Source of the DNA: an uncultured Bacteroidales bacterium
GTDB taxonomy: Bacteria > Bacteroidota > Bacteroidia > Bacteroidales > Paludibacteraceae
DNA length: 64,000 bases
Direction of reading: 5' to 3'
Assembly (NCBI GenBank): GCA_902774185.1
Contig: CACYHE010000011.1
Coordinates: forward strand, 17,469-81,468
Position 1 is the stretch's first letter. Each line of letters starts with the position of its first letter. Below the pieces are notes generated by a model, which saw only the letters and a program-made list of their open reading frames with translations, ran no database searches and had not been told where the DNA came from. Shown here piece by piece: positions 34,001 through 40,932 of the stretch. Both the position numbers and the translations under genes were made by a program.

Positions 34001-36928
34001 ATATGCCGTTGCGCCAAGTGAAGTCACAGTTACTCCCGTACAAGCAGAATTATCAAACCAACCGCCAAACGTATAACCGGTTTTCGTTGCGGAGTTCAAA
34101 GTTGTTGCCGTTCCGTAGGTGTGTGTCGTCGGATGAGACGAAGGACTATCTACGTGACTTCCACTAAATGCCACATCCCCTTGATCTTTATAAGTAATAG
34201 TATATACATCGCGAACGGTAACAGACGCAGCAGTTGACTGCGTAGCCCTTGCTGTCATCGATGCCTCAGTAGACAAGATAATATCGTCTATGTAAACAGT
34301 GGTATTTCCGTTTTCAAACAACGGCATAAAGAAATCAACGCGTTCCGAACCATCCTTATAGTTATCATAGGTTAATTTGCACCATTGATTAGCAGAAAAA
34401 CTATCTCCTGTTGTTAAATTACCTTTATAATTACTTACTTTCAATTCCGGTTTACCCGATTGTGCCGAATATTGACGCGTGTGAATGTAACGATAGTTAT
34501 AGCCGGTCTTATGTGCATCTGTGGTTGTTAACCAATAAAGAGGAACATCCCACCAGTTAGTACCCTTGGTAAATGATTGCACTGTAGCACTGGCATTATT
34601 CGCTTGTATAGCCGGGTTAGCGACTTTGGCGTGACCACCATTGTTATTAAACCATCCTCCACCACCGCTGAAGTCTTTTCCGTCCCAGTTTGCAAGTAAT
34701 AATCCTGCAAACACCTTCGCCGTAACGCTATAAGTCGCTGCGTGAGAGGCAGAGAAAGTAGCTGTATGCGTCGTTGTATAGTTCGTACGAGAACCTATTG
34801 CCCCCGTAGTTGCTACCACTTCGTACGTAGTACTATTGCTATTATCGGCCACGTAGAAAATCACAACCGGATTCGGTACATATTTCGATGTAACCGACAT
34901 CGTGATATCAATCGGTGAACCTGCATAGTTCTGCGTAGTATTCGGGGATAAAGTAATGGAACTCAACTCTGCTGCTTGAGATGTAACACGCAAGTTGCCC
35001 ACGGTACGCTCAACAATCTTAGCATTGGAGGAGTTGTATATCTCCACAACCCATGACTGATTATCAATCATATTTACTTGGTCGCAAGCCGCCTCAAAAT
35101 TTTCCGTACCATCTCCCGAGATAGGTATATTGGTAAGATTATTCTTATCTCTGTAATAACCTGCTCCGCCTTTAATCCTATAATACGCTCCATCCGGGAT
35201 ATTGGCATAAGTAAAGCTAATCTTCACCCATTCCCACGTTAGTATCGGGTTGTTCGTAAATGAAGCAGCACTAATGGTCGGCACAATAGCAGCCGATACT
35301 GTTATCGCTTGTTCTAAGTCTTGACTTCCTGCGCAATAATCACCTGTCGCGCTCCATGATACAGAAGCTGTAATTGTTGCAGTACCTGCAGCGACATAAG
35401 TGATCACACCGTCTTCATCCACTTCTGCCACAGCGTCGTCACTCGTTGTCCAAATAATACTCGGCGAACCTCCTGAAACCGCAGTTGTATTTACCACCGC
35501 TGTCATATTTCCTCCCGCCGTTCCATCTGCCGGAGCAGTTGTCCACGTTAATGAAGGAGCAGATACACATTTGCCGTCCAATGCTGTTCCGTCCCATTTA
35601 GCATAAACGTCCGCTGTTGCCGTAATGTTATCTACTGCACGACCACCACTGCGAGCTACAACTAAACTTTGCACCTCTGATACATTTGTGAAAGTATATT
35701 TACGCCAATTACCATCTGTCGTAAAATCGCCGATATAATAATGAACGGCATCTAATGCCACAGAACCCACATATGGCGTTCCAAACAATTCAATTGAGTT
35801 AATCTGATCACTTGTACAACCGCCCACATAAACATAAACAGAGATATCTTTTACAGAAACCGTTTTGTAGTAAATAGTACTACTTGTTTTTTTTGAACTA
35901 CTGGTGCTACTAACTTTGGTATAGCCCTCTACCTTCATTTGATAAACGGTGTTTGCTGTAGCACTTGCCTTAAAAGAATGCGTAGCGGTCGTACTATTTT
36001 GCAAGGAGGTTGTATTATCCTTGATGTCATACCAAATGGCCGCATCAGGGTCGTCAACAGCCTTCGTTCCGCTTGCTCTCACTTTGATTGTTGCGCCGGT
36101 CGCTATCAAATACGGATTCAACTCCGTTCCTCCACCTGCTAAGATAGCAGTTCCATTATCGCTCAGCGATACCGCTGACAAAGGCGGAGCATAGGTCCCC
36201 CATGTGAAGGTATAGTCATTAGAAACGGAGGCGGTCAGATTAATACAGTTTTTTGTTTGAGAGGAAACAGCCACAGTGTTCGTGTAGTTCCATTGGGTGC
36301 CATATGTTGAATTAAAACGCAAAATCTGCACGGCACGAACATAGGAGTTAGGAGTTACTGCATATGCATAGTTTTCTCCCGTAACACGTCCTGATTCGTT
36401 ATCGTTACAACAATACGTAGAAGTGTTATATTTCCAATTATATCTAAACTTTGCACTAGCGCTCCCCCACGTACTGGTACTATAATTGATATATATGTAC
36501 TGACCTTCCTTAAACTCTGGATCCCAGAAGGAAGAATTGTAAGTATACCAAGAACCATTGTAATACACTTTTCCGTTTGATATGCTTATATTGCCTGTTT
36601 GTGTCCCAGAGCCATTATTAAAGATACATTTGTCGTGGTTGTCATTAAATGTAATGGAATAAATGGTATGACCATCTTTCTGATGACCTGCATCTGACAT
36701 GGAACTTCCAGGCCAAGTTGTTGAAGATCCTCCGTCTTTCCAGTGGTGACATTTAACAGTTCCCCAATTATCTTTGTCGACGTAGTAAATAGTTACTGCC
36801 GCCCACATCTGTCCCACACCGAGGGTGAGGAGCATTAATAACATTACCGCATACCGTCTCAACCTCTGCGGCGATTGTTTTTCATGGCTATATGACAATA
36901 GCCGATTAAGTAAATTTGAATTTTTCAT
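28043..36928 (-). CDS. Giant secreted multi-domain surface protein (about 2,960 aa)
   Basis: A long signal peptide (RRYAVMLLMLLTLGVGQMWA) begins at ATG 36928; the longer frame above it adds only leader. The first domain (IYYVDKDNWG, then TWPGSSMSDAG) resembles starch-binding module 26. Later come Big_2-like segments (AEVDEDGVITYVAAGTATIT near residue 510), several InlB B-repeats (ITYKDQGDVAFSG near 910; VQFHRNGGAGDV near 1500), more CBM26-like blocks, and a C-terminal region ending KVLIDNILYIVKDGVMY plus a short basic end, similar to two other secreted proteins here. It is probably an exported adhesin or glycan-binding protein. No catalytic site found. Confidence 0.82.
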   Translation of the reverse strand: MKNSNLLNRLLSYSHEKQSPQRLRRYAVMLLMLLTLGVGQMWAAVTIYYVDKDNWGTVKCHHWKDGGSSTTWPGSSMSDAGHQKDGHTIYSITFNDNHDKCIFNNGSGTQTGNISISNGKVYYNGSWYTYNSSFWDPEFKEGQYIYINYSTSTWGSASAKFRYNWKYNTSTYCCNDNESGRVTGENYAYAVTPNSYVRAVQILRFNSTYGTQWNYTNTVAVSSQTKNCINLTASVSNDYTFTWGTYAPPLSAVSLSDNGTAILAGGGTELNPYLIATGATIKVRASGTKAVDDPDAAIWYDIKDNTTSLQNSTTATHSFKASATANTVYQMKVEGYTKVSSTSSSKKTSSTIYYKTVSVKDISVYVYVGGCTSDQINSIELFGTPYVGSVALDAVHYYIGDFTTDGNWRKYTFTNVSEVQSLVVARSGGRAVDNITATADVYAKWDGTALDGKCVSAPSLTWTTAPADGTAGGNMTAVVNTTAVSGGSPSIIWTTSDDAVAEVDEDGVITYVAAGTATITASVSWSATGDYCAGSQDLEQAITVSAAIVPTISAASFTNNPILTWEWVKISFTYANIPDGAYYRIKGGAGYYRDKNNLTNIPISGDGTENFEAACDQVNMIDNQSWVVEIYNSSNAKIVERTVGNLRVTSQAAELSSITLSPNTTQNYAGSPIDITMSVTSKYVPNPVVIFYVADNSNSTTYEVVATTGAIGSRTNYTTTHTATFSASHAATYSVTAKVFAGLLLANWDGKDFSGGGGWFNNNGGHAKVANPAIQANNASATVQSFTKGTNWWDVPLYWLTTTDAHKTGYNYRYIHTRQYSAQSGKPELKVSNYKGNLTTGDSFSANQWCKLTYDNYKDGSERVDFFMPLFENGNTTVYIDDIILSTEASMTARATQSTAASVTVRDVYTITYKDQGDVAFSGSHVDSPSSHPTTHTYGTATTLNSATKTGYTFGGWFDNSACTGVTVTSLGATAYSDDITLYAKWTEVMSDLSTSCHYDAGTPGYAAPTVSGSATNVGYVTTRTITATAAGTGYTFAGWTLTNCTRTDGGSPTATSITIRSNGDGADVSVVANYNEVLTQSTWIVAGGNKIVTTGTTWRTTADANNSMVKKTGHAAESVVYFTVPISTVCSGENNGNYQFKIYNTSTSTWYGLFASGSYYLLKAEDGTEKSLVKNNQNIELRAYVTGDYVLKLDYSTSTPKLTVTWPVFNQVRISAASPSDAGNVGNYDLSDPVSNVRSVKRTLKANTTYTFKIMYNSDWYGFNSGTFTRSNSTSSNSRTISTSGGNMTLTTDYAGDYTFKFNQSTKALSIDFPEAYKVTYGKGAVNGSASDCSAVDLDNSSTAVTSNSTWVKSGHSVKLTAPTEAGGYTFDGWYDNDAGTGTEITTAKNCTITVTSAATYYACYHEHKTAITINTDGHGTITTPSPNNSPYSLGVATTQAINATASEGYHWNTWTYSGTAALGSTATTASNTAKGNGTEGGTGTVTATFSPNTYRVQFHRNGGAGDVVYQDFTYDAAQNLTANTYTRTGYNFAGWALTTDGAVTYTDGAEVSNLTDTQGATYHLYAKWQAKTTNITLDQTGAATTGSVTTRTGTYNADMPAISGANTLPVAPQGYAFMGYYDALEPLGNKYYNADGTSARTWNKEDAEATLYAYFKQAEITELVASPGVIAPGETITITPTIVPTPTGTTKVCYEVQYINGTPLPSQPTFTPGVGNAVSFPVPSASATYIIQATLAKGSSCPADPGDVLSTRTTTFQVAGEHTVTIRYQDSDGRTLKASTEVTARPLDWTEDAIEAPTITGYTFHHWAAGDGVTLSKNCSTAHAFDTAQVASVCIKATYDGTLTAVYNKKNMIYFNNTLGWSDVYVYFYSSDAYWVDDVIVGQGCGTGSKQSYDVGGSKAYYRGYHGHMTQIEGTNIWYYDYEAEHGAKDGGEIKGYDDVVFVETEQNDYYFFYENKACRRGDFKHSLSMFVPINTVSVTKNKTDYYNKGYWMNYPENTGYVLHVYAGTGYGTSDQLQEIPFEFTEDKTLPMSVNVELNASRTYGFEIHRADGTKLGENEYTLVSGNSGDEGQTVRKLGTSERSIITTTVAGDYTFKLNYGKVSSEYYYLIGVHYPVVVGDYRILYTDDATWSKGAHSPEYVWSHDSRTIHKENGAKDIVSFYVKYDSDTKMKFQKINSITANTGAVSWADVPSGNIDLSSITEDGVYNFYLSQANGVIRVDSIRPYTGKYYIRTDCAGATKWENFRTSDHEMTYSEYTETNHGYSHYYPHWVEATKNVKFCIANDYSPSITDTLVADYGTVIANIDAGGYLQNYGANIRFMWNQSTNKIWRAYIGGSGDITDRFLVLEGDAKLYDENGDPLTNATGNRDHITYNPGTPQEVTKYLDQDNQVILHDDENFVYERTIKVQTGARAKLTAKYNGNVQYFRGSEGAFAEGTTVELLGGDAAGKHTMRIVYDFKTNRLVTAYVPSGTIEDDIAINADLMIVREHQEAGQQLLFNDGSLSEVHTVYGVMRFNRWTLNNKETTGSHDPVGDPKSAYERALYWISFPFNVNLSDVFGFGTYGTHWIIMEYDGAARAKEGYWADSKGFWKYVTNRTNKVLEAGKGYVLALDLDLMKYNDATFWTNNIEQVELFFPSAAYVENIESTNVTTTVEEHECKIDRTGNNGSDINKNRTKADSHWNMIGIPSYANYGTTLKDGEEGSTITWNINPYTNDLPFLYEWNMVDNTYTVQSGTTYPFKSMHAYMVQYHGNLYWSLASATPVSPIVARRTYAEKPQNVELRLELSQNEMKVDQTFVKLSNDENASTKFAFDEDLCKEYNANKANIYTFIEGYIPAGGNTLPMTEQTMVVPVGVKIAANGDYTFAIPEGTEGIGITLIDNETGIRTSLSALDYTINLPAGTYNDRFVLEISPVHQSPTGIELLNGENGENGVRKVLIDNILYIVKDGVMYDARGSRVQ

Positions 36929-37002
36929 AATATTTTTATATTTATTTGTTAATTTCAATATTTCTTGCATATCGTCCCTTGGGGATTATGCCGGTGTAAT
37001 AT

Positions 37003-37863
37003 TCATTTTTTACCATCCACAGACGAAGAAGTCGGCGAAGTATAATTACCACATTCCTTTATAAAGAAATCATTTACAACTTTTTTGTCAAAAGAACACT
37101 CTCGAACATACGTTATCCCAGAAATTGCATGAGATGCTTTTACCCTGCATAATATACCATCATAATGATCACTCCCTTGTTTCTCCCATATGTCTCGAAT
37201 TTGATTAATTGTCAATTCTGAAGCACATCCGTATGTTGGATCTTCTTCATCTTTTGCATGACTTCTCAATATAGGGGTGTCGGGACGCAAGATAGAAATT
37301 TTTCTCGTCAATTTAATCTTTTTTCCCTCTCTCATTGCATACCTATAAAACACTAACAGAACATCAACGGAATTTACTGGTAAAATCCCTGCATTTCCAG
37401 CATTAACTCTCAAATGCTTTTCATTGTCAATTATTGAAACTTTCAATTCTTTCTTAATATACACACGCGGTCTCAATATAATAAAGATAAAGACTATACC
37501 TATAAACGTACCAAAAATATTAGTTAGTAAAGGATGATTATTAAGAAACTTCTCAAACATATTCCACCAATCATTATGCTCCAAAGGAATAATTATAGCG
37601 CATATTATCAATAAAATGAATAGTACAACTATGGAGATAATTAACAAAGATATCCCTATCCAATTATTCTTAAAATCTTCCTTCACAATTTTAGTTAGAG
37701 AACGAATATGTAACCAGAAATCGTTCATAATGTTCATCCATTTAGCGTGCATATCTTTTAACTTCTTACTTTCCATAATAGAGATATATACAACACTCAC
37801 AACAAAAATAAGGAAATAGTCCAGCACTATCAAACTTACCATATTTATGAGTGCTTCTTTCAT
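37003..37863 (-). CDS. Unknown membrane protein with C-terminal soluble domain
   Basis: 286 residues, AT-rich codons. Three hydrophobic segments: about 7-27 (LIVLDYFLIFVVSVVYISIM), 69-92 (IGISLLIISIVVLFILLIIC) and 113-130 (IFGTFIGIVFIFIIL), followed by RPRVYIKKELKVSII and a beta-rich soluble domain of about 150 residues (LRVNAGNAGILPVNSVDVLL; GILCRVKASHAISGITYV). No known family recognised. Overlaps the upstream membrane-protein gene by 4 bp (ATGA), so the pair is coupled. Third gene of an operon with a P-loop protein; possibly a defence or stress effector, which is inference from context only. Confidence 0.65.
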   Translation of the reverse strand: MKEALINMVSLIVLDYFLIFVVSVVYISIMESKKLKDMHAKWMNIMNDFWLHIRSLTKIVKEDFKNNWIGISLLIISIVVLFILLIICAIIIPLEHNDWWNMFEKFLNNHPLLTNIFGTFIGIVFIFIILRPRVYIKKELKVSIIDNEKHLRVNAGNAGILPVNSVDVLLVFYRYAMREGKKIKLTRKISILRPDTPILRSHAKDEEDPTYGCASELTINQIRDIWEKQGSDHYDGILCRVKASHAISGITYVRECSFDKKVVNDFFIKECGNYTSPTSSSVDGKK

Positions 37864-38525
37864 TGTTGTTTATAATTTTGATTTTCTATTCTTTTTTCAT
37901 ATTCGTAGTCTTCCAACACCAAATCTATGGTCTTCTTTTGGCGACATAGAGCGAGGACAATCAATACAATTACTACCGCTACAACTGCCGTCAATTTGCA
38001 CCATTCGATATTGAGCGGAAAGAGAAGATATATAATCCACGACATCGGAAAGATCAATCCCTTCAACATAGCTACTTGGTTCTCCAAGAAAGGAATATTG
38101 CTTCTGCCGTTTTTCTTGAGTGCGTATGTATAAGCCTCATAATAGACATCCACCGTCTCTTGAGTCGTCAGGGACTCAATGGATTTATTTTCGAGTAATT
38201 CATTGATATATTTGTAATGCAAATCCACTTTATCTTGAAGGCTATTTTTAAGCATACAAATACTGTTTCTCAATCCAAGAATACCCCAGAACCTATCCAC
38301 AAGCCGATAATTCAACAATCCAGCAACATAAACCAAAGCCAAAAGAATTATTCCGATGGCAATGTCAAACAGGAAATTAACCTCCGGTAGGTTGAAATGC
38401 CATAAGTTTTGGCTCCACAGCTTGACATCTTTCAACCACAGGCAGAAAACAATCATTGTACCTGGTACAATCATCGTCAGCGTCTCATAGAGACTCATCT
38501 TTCCTATTATTGCTTTTTCTGCCAT
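37860..38525 (-). CDS. Unknown membrane protein with N-terminal Y-x2-L-x4-PG motif
   Basis: 221 residues. SLYETLTMIVPGTMIVFCLW opens the protein, a tyrosine and proline-glycine pattern followed by a membrane segment, also seen in other uncharacterised bacterial membrane proteins. A second hydrophobic segment is IGIILLALVYVAGLLNYRLV, then a cytoplasmic helical stretch, then two more segments (IFPMSWIIYLLFPL; LTAVVAVVIVLIVLALC) and a charged tail. Function unknown. Ten bases after the P-loop gene and overlapping the next gene by 4 bp, so the three form one unit. Confidence 0.65.
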   Translation of the reverse strand: MAEKAIIGKMSLYETLTMIVPGTMIVFCLWLKDVKLWSQNLWHFNLPEVNFLFDIAIGIILLALVYVAGLLNYRLVDRFWGILGLRNSICMLKNSLQDKVDLHYKYINELLENKSIESLTTQETVDVYYEAYTYALKKNGRSNIPFLENQVAMLKGLIFPMSWIIYLLFPLNIEWCKLTAVVAVVIVLIVLALCRQKKTIDLVLEDYEYEKRIENQNYKQQ

Positions 38526-38534
38526 TTTTTGATA

Positions 38535-38999
38535 TTATTCTTTTACTTTATAGCACCAACTCTCAATCAAGTTTGCTATTTCGGTTGCCCAATGTTCGTT
38601 GAAGCGCTTGAGGATGCCTTGGGGCGCTACGCGCGGATGGGTGTTCTGTTCAAACAAGTGTGCGTTGGACGTTCTCCATATGCGGTATTCGTTTTCGTAC
38701 TCATTCAGCAGGCAAACCATGTCATGGTTACTGCGGCTGGCAGTCAGGATGATTTGGCATCCCGCGTCCGTCAAGAAGTCCAAGTTGCCACGAACAATGG
38801 CTTGTGTATCTCCGTCACTGGCTATGCCAACTTTGATCTTGTTGATCATCAACCACGCACAAATATCTTTTTTGTTTTCTTTGTTCGGTTCTTTATGTAC
38901 CGGCTCGCCTTCTGCCACTTTGCACAACTTCTCATAGACCATTTTGATGGATTCTGTCTTTCCCAATTCTCCATCTCCCATATTTGCTATGATCGTCAT
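38535..38999 (-). CDS. Small P-loop NTPase-like protein
   Basis: 154 residues. MGDGELGKTESIKMVYEKL at the N-terminus contains a Walker A pattern (GDGELGKT). KVGIASDGD near residue 57 may supply the Walker B strand, and QIILTASRS follows as another core strand. The size suggests a minimal nucleotide-binding fold. No specific family recognised. First gene of the three-gene operon with two membrane proteins. No promoter of the usual TTG-N20-TAnnTTTG type is visible upstream. Confidence 0.6.
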   Translation of the reverse strand: MTIIANMGDGELGKTESIKMVYEKLCKVAEGEPVHKEPNKENKKDICAWLMINKIKVGIASDGDTQAIVRGNLDFLTDAGCQIILTASRSNHDMVCLLNEYENEYRIWRTSNAHLFEQNTHPRVAPQGILKRFNEHWATEIANLIESWCYKVKE

Positions 39000-39040
39000 G
39001 AGTTTTTATGTGTTTATGTTATTATTTTCAACTTCACGGG

Positions 39041-39060
39041 ATATATACATAGTATATATA
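39041..39060. repeat. AT palindromic 20-mer, second copy
   Basis: Reverse complement of the 20 bases at 12248-12267; lies upstream of the P-loop gene. Confidence 0.6.
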
Positions 39061-39130
39061 AGGTGGGGGTAGGATACGATATACCCTCGATGTGCCCCCG
39101 TGATTACTCCCTTTCGTTCACCGCCACGCA

Positions 39131-39166
39131 CAAAAAAGCGGTAAACCGTTTTAGTGGATTACCGCT
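39131..39166 (-). terminator. Terminator hairpin, copy 1 of a duplicated element
   Basis: AGCGGTAA (39137-39144) pairs with TTACCGCT (39159-39166); a run of T on the minus strand follows. The loop (accgttttagtgga) and stem recur at 41564-41592. It lies just downstream of the DUF1016 remnant. Confidence 0.75.
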
Positions 39167-39200
39167 TATATTTTACTATCCTGTATTCGGAGGGATTAAA

Positions 39201-39557
39201 TTATTCTTCGAATTCCTCCAGCCATTCTTGTAGTTTCTCTTGCAACTCTTTTTTGTCAGGCAAATAGAGAGAATACTCTGCTGCGTATATGTTGGCATCT
39301 TTAGGAAGCGTCAACTCAACCAAAGAGTCTTTTTTGCTTTTGCAAAGTAATATGCCTATTGTTGGCTTCTCAAAGTCCTGCTTGACATATCGATCATAGT
39401 AATTGACGTACATCTGCATTTGCCCTAAATCTTTATGCGTCAACTTGTCCATCTTCAAATCAATCAGCACATAGCATTGCAGCAACCGATTATAACACAC
39501 CAAGTCTAAGTAGAAAAACTCCTCGTCAGTAAGTTGCGAATTTGGTAACAGTGTTTA
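39201..39557 (-). pseudogene. Remnant of a DUF1016/YhcG-type PDDEXK nuclease (C-terminal third)
   Basis: LTDEEFFYLDLVCYNRLLQCYVLIDLK, split here as EEFFYLDLVCYNRLL and CYVLIDLKM, then LGQMQMYVNYYDR, PTIGILLCKSK and LPDKKELQEKLQEWL. These match the C-terminal nuclease part of DUF1016 (YhcG) proteins, which are about 340 residues. Upstream the frame ends at a TAA at about 39558, and no N-terminal domain is found, so this is a truncated gene. A first internal Met gives a 100-residue frame, but it lacks the D-E-K context needed upstream. Marks past insertion and decay of an accessory gene. Confidence 0.75.
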
Positions 39558-39636
39558 CATTTTTTATAGAAGCATGTTCCGGGATTTCCAAATCACTGTT
39601 TTGGATTTCGTAATCCGTGCTTACGATTTTGGGAAT

Positions 39637-39830
39637 TGCTCATTTTTGCGGTAAATCCACTATGTCAATGTTCGCTTGCCTCGTTTTTAAGCCCTGAGGC
39701 CGGGCTGTTTGGTTTGTCTTATTTACTGTTTTCTATCGTACCATTCCCATTCCCAGCCACCTCGTACGAGAATTTGTAAATAAGTTTTTCATAATACTTT
39801 TATATTTTATTTGTTAATTATCTTTTTCCT
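39637..39830 (-). repeat. Leader module A (hairpin plus orphan start)
   Basis: Contains gcggtaaatccactatgtcaa, a short agccc...gggct hairpin (39690-39706) and, on the minus strand, attaacaaataaaatataaaa followed by gtattATGAAAAAC. The first part matches module D (41930-41995) and the start part matches the leader of the giant gene. It encodes only a 19-residue frame (39733-39792, MKNLFTNSRTRWLGMGMVR). Confidence 0.65.
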
Positions 39831-39872
39831 TTTTATACTGCCCCGGAATCATATTCCGGCTTCTCTCTTATC

Positions 39873-40112
39873 TTTTTATCTTATTTTTTGCCTTGGCACT
39901 TTTGACTCTTTTGACACCTATACGGGCGCGCGAAATAGAGCCCAGAAGTGCTTACTTCGAGCCGCAGTTATCCTGTTTTTGCGATATATCTACCGAAAAA
40001 CAATCGTGCCAGGCACGACAAAAAGAGAATTCATTTTTCATAATATTTTTATACTTGTGTGACTATCGTTTTTCAACGGTAGTTCTTGGTTGTGCATCCG
40101 TTATGCACTGAT
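39873..40112 (-). repeat. Direct repeat B (about 240 bp) with 29-aa micro-ORF
   Basis: Nearly the same as repeat C (40357-40597). On the minus strand: hairpin ACTACCGTT/AACGATAGT, tataaaaatattATGAAAAATGAATTC, a micro-ORF at 39952-40041 (MKNEFSFCRAWHDCFSVDIS, 29 residues in all), an internal palindrome TCGTGCC-T-GGCACGA, then gtgtcaaaagagtcaaaa. Function unknown. Confidence 0.7.
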
Positions 40113-40115
40113 GAT

Positions 40116-40277
40116 TTAGTTGTAATAGCGCAGAACCATGTCCAAAACACTTTGGCGCGACGCTTCGGCACTTATAAAACGCGCCGAGATCTCCTCTTTT
40201 GACAAACGAGGCATCGCATTTCCTCTTCTTACTCCAAACGGAGGCATTGTCATTTGTGTTTGTTCAACTGTTTGCAT
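40116..40277 (-). CDS. Small protein of unknown function, 53 aa
   Basis: A short frame starting MQTVEQTQMTMPPFGVRRGN and continuing with LSKEEISARFISAEASRQSV to VLRYYN. Support for a real gene: a promoter TAACTTTG (40303-40310) with TTG exactly 23 bases upstream, the start 25 bases later, and a helical, charged composition (a predicted C-terminal helix with KEEI and RQSVLDMVL). It could be an antitoxin-like or regulatory protein, but no family is recognised. It lies between direct repeats B and C. Confidence 0.6.
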   Translation of the reverse strand: MQTVEQTQMTMPPFGVRRGNAMPRLSKEEISARFISAEASRQSVLDMVLRYYN

Positions 40278-40302
40278 ATCGCATATTAATTTAAATCGGC
40301 TG

Positions 40303-40310
40303 CAAAGTTA
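40303..40310 (-). promoter_or_regulatory. Promoter of the 53-aa gene
   Basis: TAACTTTG with TTG 23 bases upstream (40333). About 45 bases are nearly identical to the dinD promoter at 41334. Confidence 0.85.
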
Positions 40311-40356
40311 CAAATAAATTTGTAATTATGCAAATATTTTTTGTTTTTGTTGCGTT

Positions 40357-40597
40357 TTTATCTTTTTATCTTATTTTTTGCTTTGCTCTTTTTGACTCTT
40401 TTGACACCTATATAGGCGCGCGTAAAAGAGCCCCGAAGTACTTACTCCGAGCTACAGATATAGCGGTTCATCGATATTGCTACCGAAAAACAATCGTGAC
40501 TGGCACGACAAAAAGAGAATTCATTTTTCATAATATTTTTATAATTTGTTGTTATCGTTGTCTCCAACGATAGTCTATTGTGCATAGGTGATTTAGC
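40357..40597 (-). repeat. Direct repeat C (about 240 bp) with 29-aa micro-ORF
   Basis: Second copy of repeat B. The hairpin arms differ from B but still pair (tatcgttg/caacgata). The micro-ORF (40442-40531) starts MKNEFSFCRASHDCFSVAIS and keeps exactly 30 codons despite many substitutions. The palindrome is weaker (TCGTG/CACGA). Confidence 0.7.
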
Positions 40598-40623
40598 CGG
40601 TCATCGCTTTCTTCCCTGGTACA

Positions 40624-40932
40624 TTATTCCGGATGCTTGGGTAATTTCTGCGATTCTTCTAAGGCTTTTTCTTCTTTGGCTACGCGGCGCTCTACTTTCT
40701 TGATATCCTCGGCTGCCGGTAACTCTTCGGGCCTAATGCCACGCTCTCCCAACATATTCCGCACCGTGCGGTTATTTTGCACATGCTCTGTTGTGATAGA
40801 TGGTTCTCCATGCAAATCTTTTGCCTCAACATTGAAGTTCGTCATTTCGGTAGCCAAGTTCTTTGCGGCAATCGTAACTTGCGGCAAGTGGTCCGCCAAG
40901 GCTCCGCTCTTTACGCCCAAACGTTTCTTCAT
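40624..40932 (-). CDS. Split DinD-like protein, C-terminal half
   Basis: 102 residues: LGVKSGALADHLPQVTIAAK, ATEMTNFNVEAKDLHGEPSI, EHVQNNRTVRNMLGERGIRP, EELPAAEDIKKVERR. These are the C-terminal half of DNA-damage-inducible protein D (DinD), whose full length is about 275. The ATG overlaps the stop of the N-terminal half (ATGA, 4 bp), so it could be translated by coupling. About 60-70 residues that join the halves in intact DinD are missing, so this is either a decayed gene or an unusual two-piece form. Confidence 0.72.
   Translation of the reverse strand: MKKRLGVKSGALADHLPQVTIAAKNLATEMTNFNVEAKDLHGEPSITTEHVQNNRTVRNMLGERGIRPEELPAAEDIKKVERRVAKEEKALEESQKLPKHPE

Noticed and set aside
39811-40573. 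Two similar plus-strand frames of about 80 aa
   Set aside because: Their similarity comes from direct repeats B and C; substitutions between them are mostly amino-acid changing, and promoters and starts are on the other strand.
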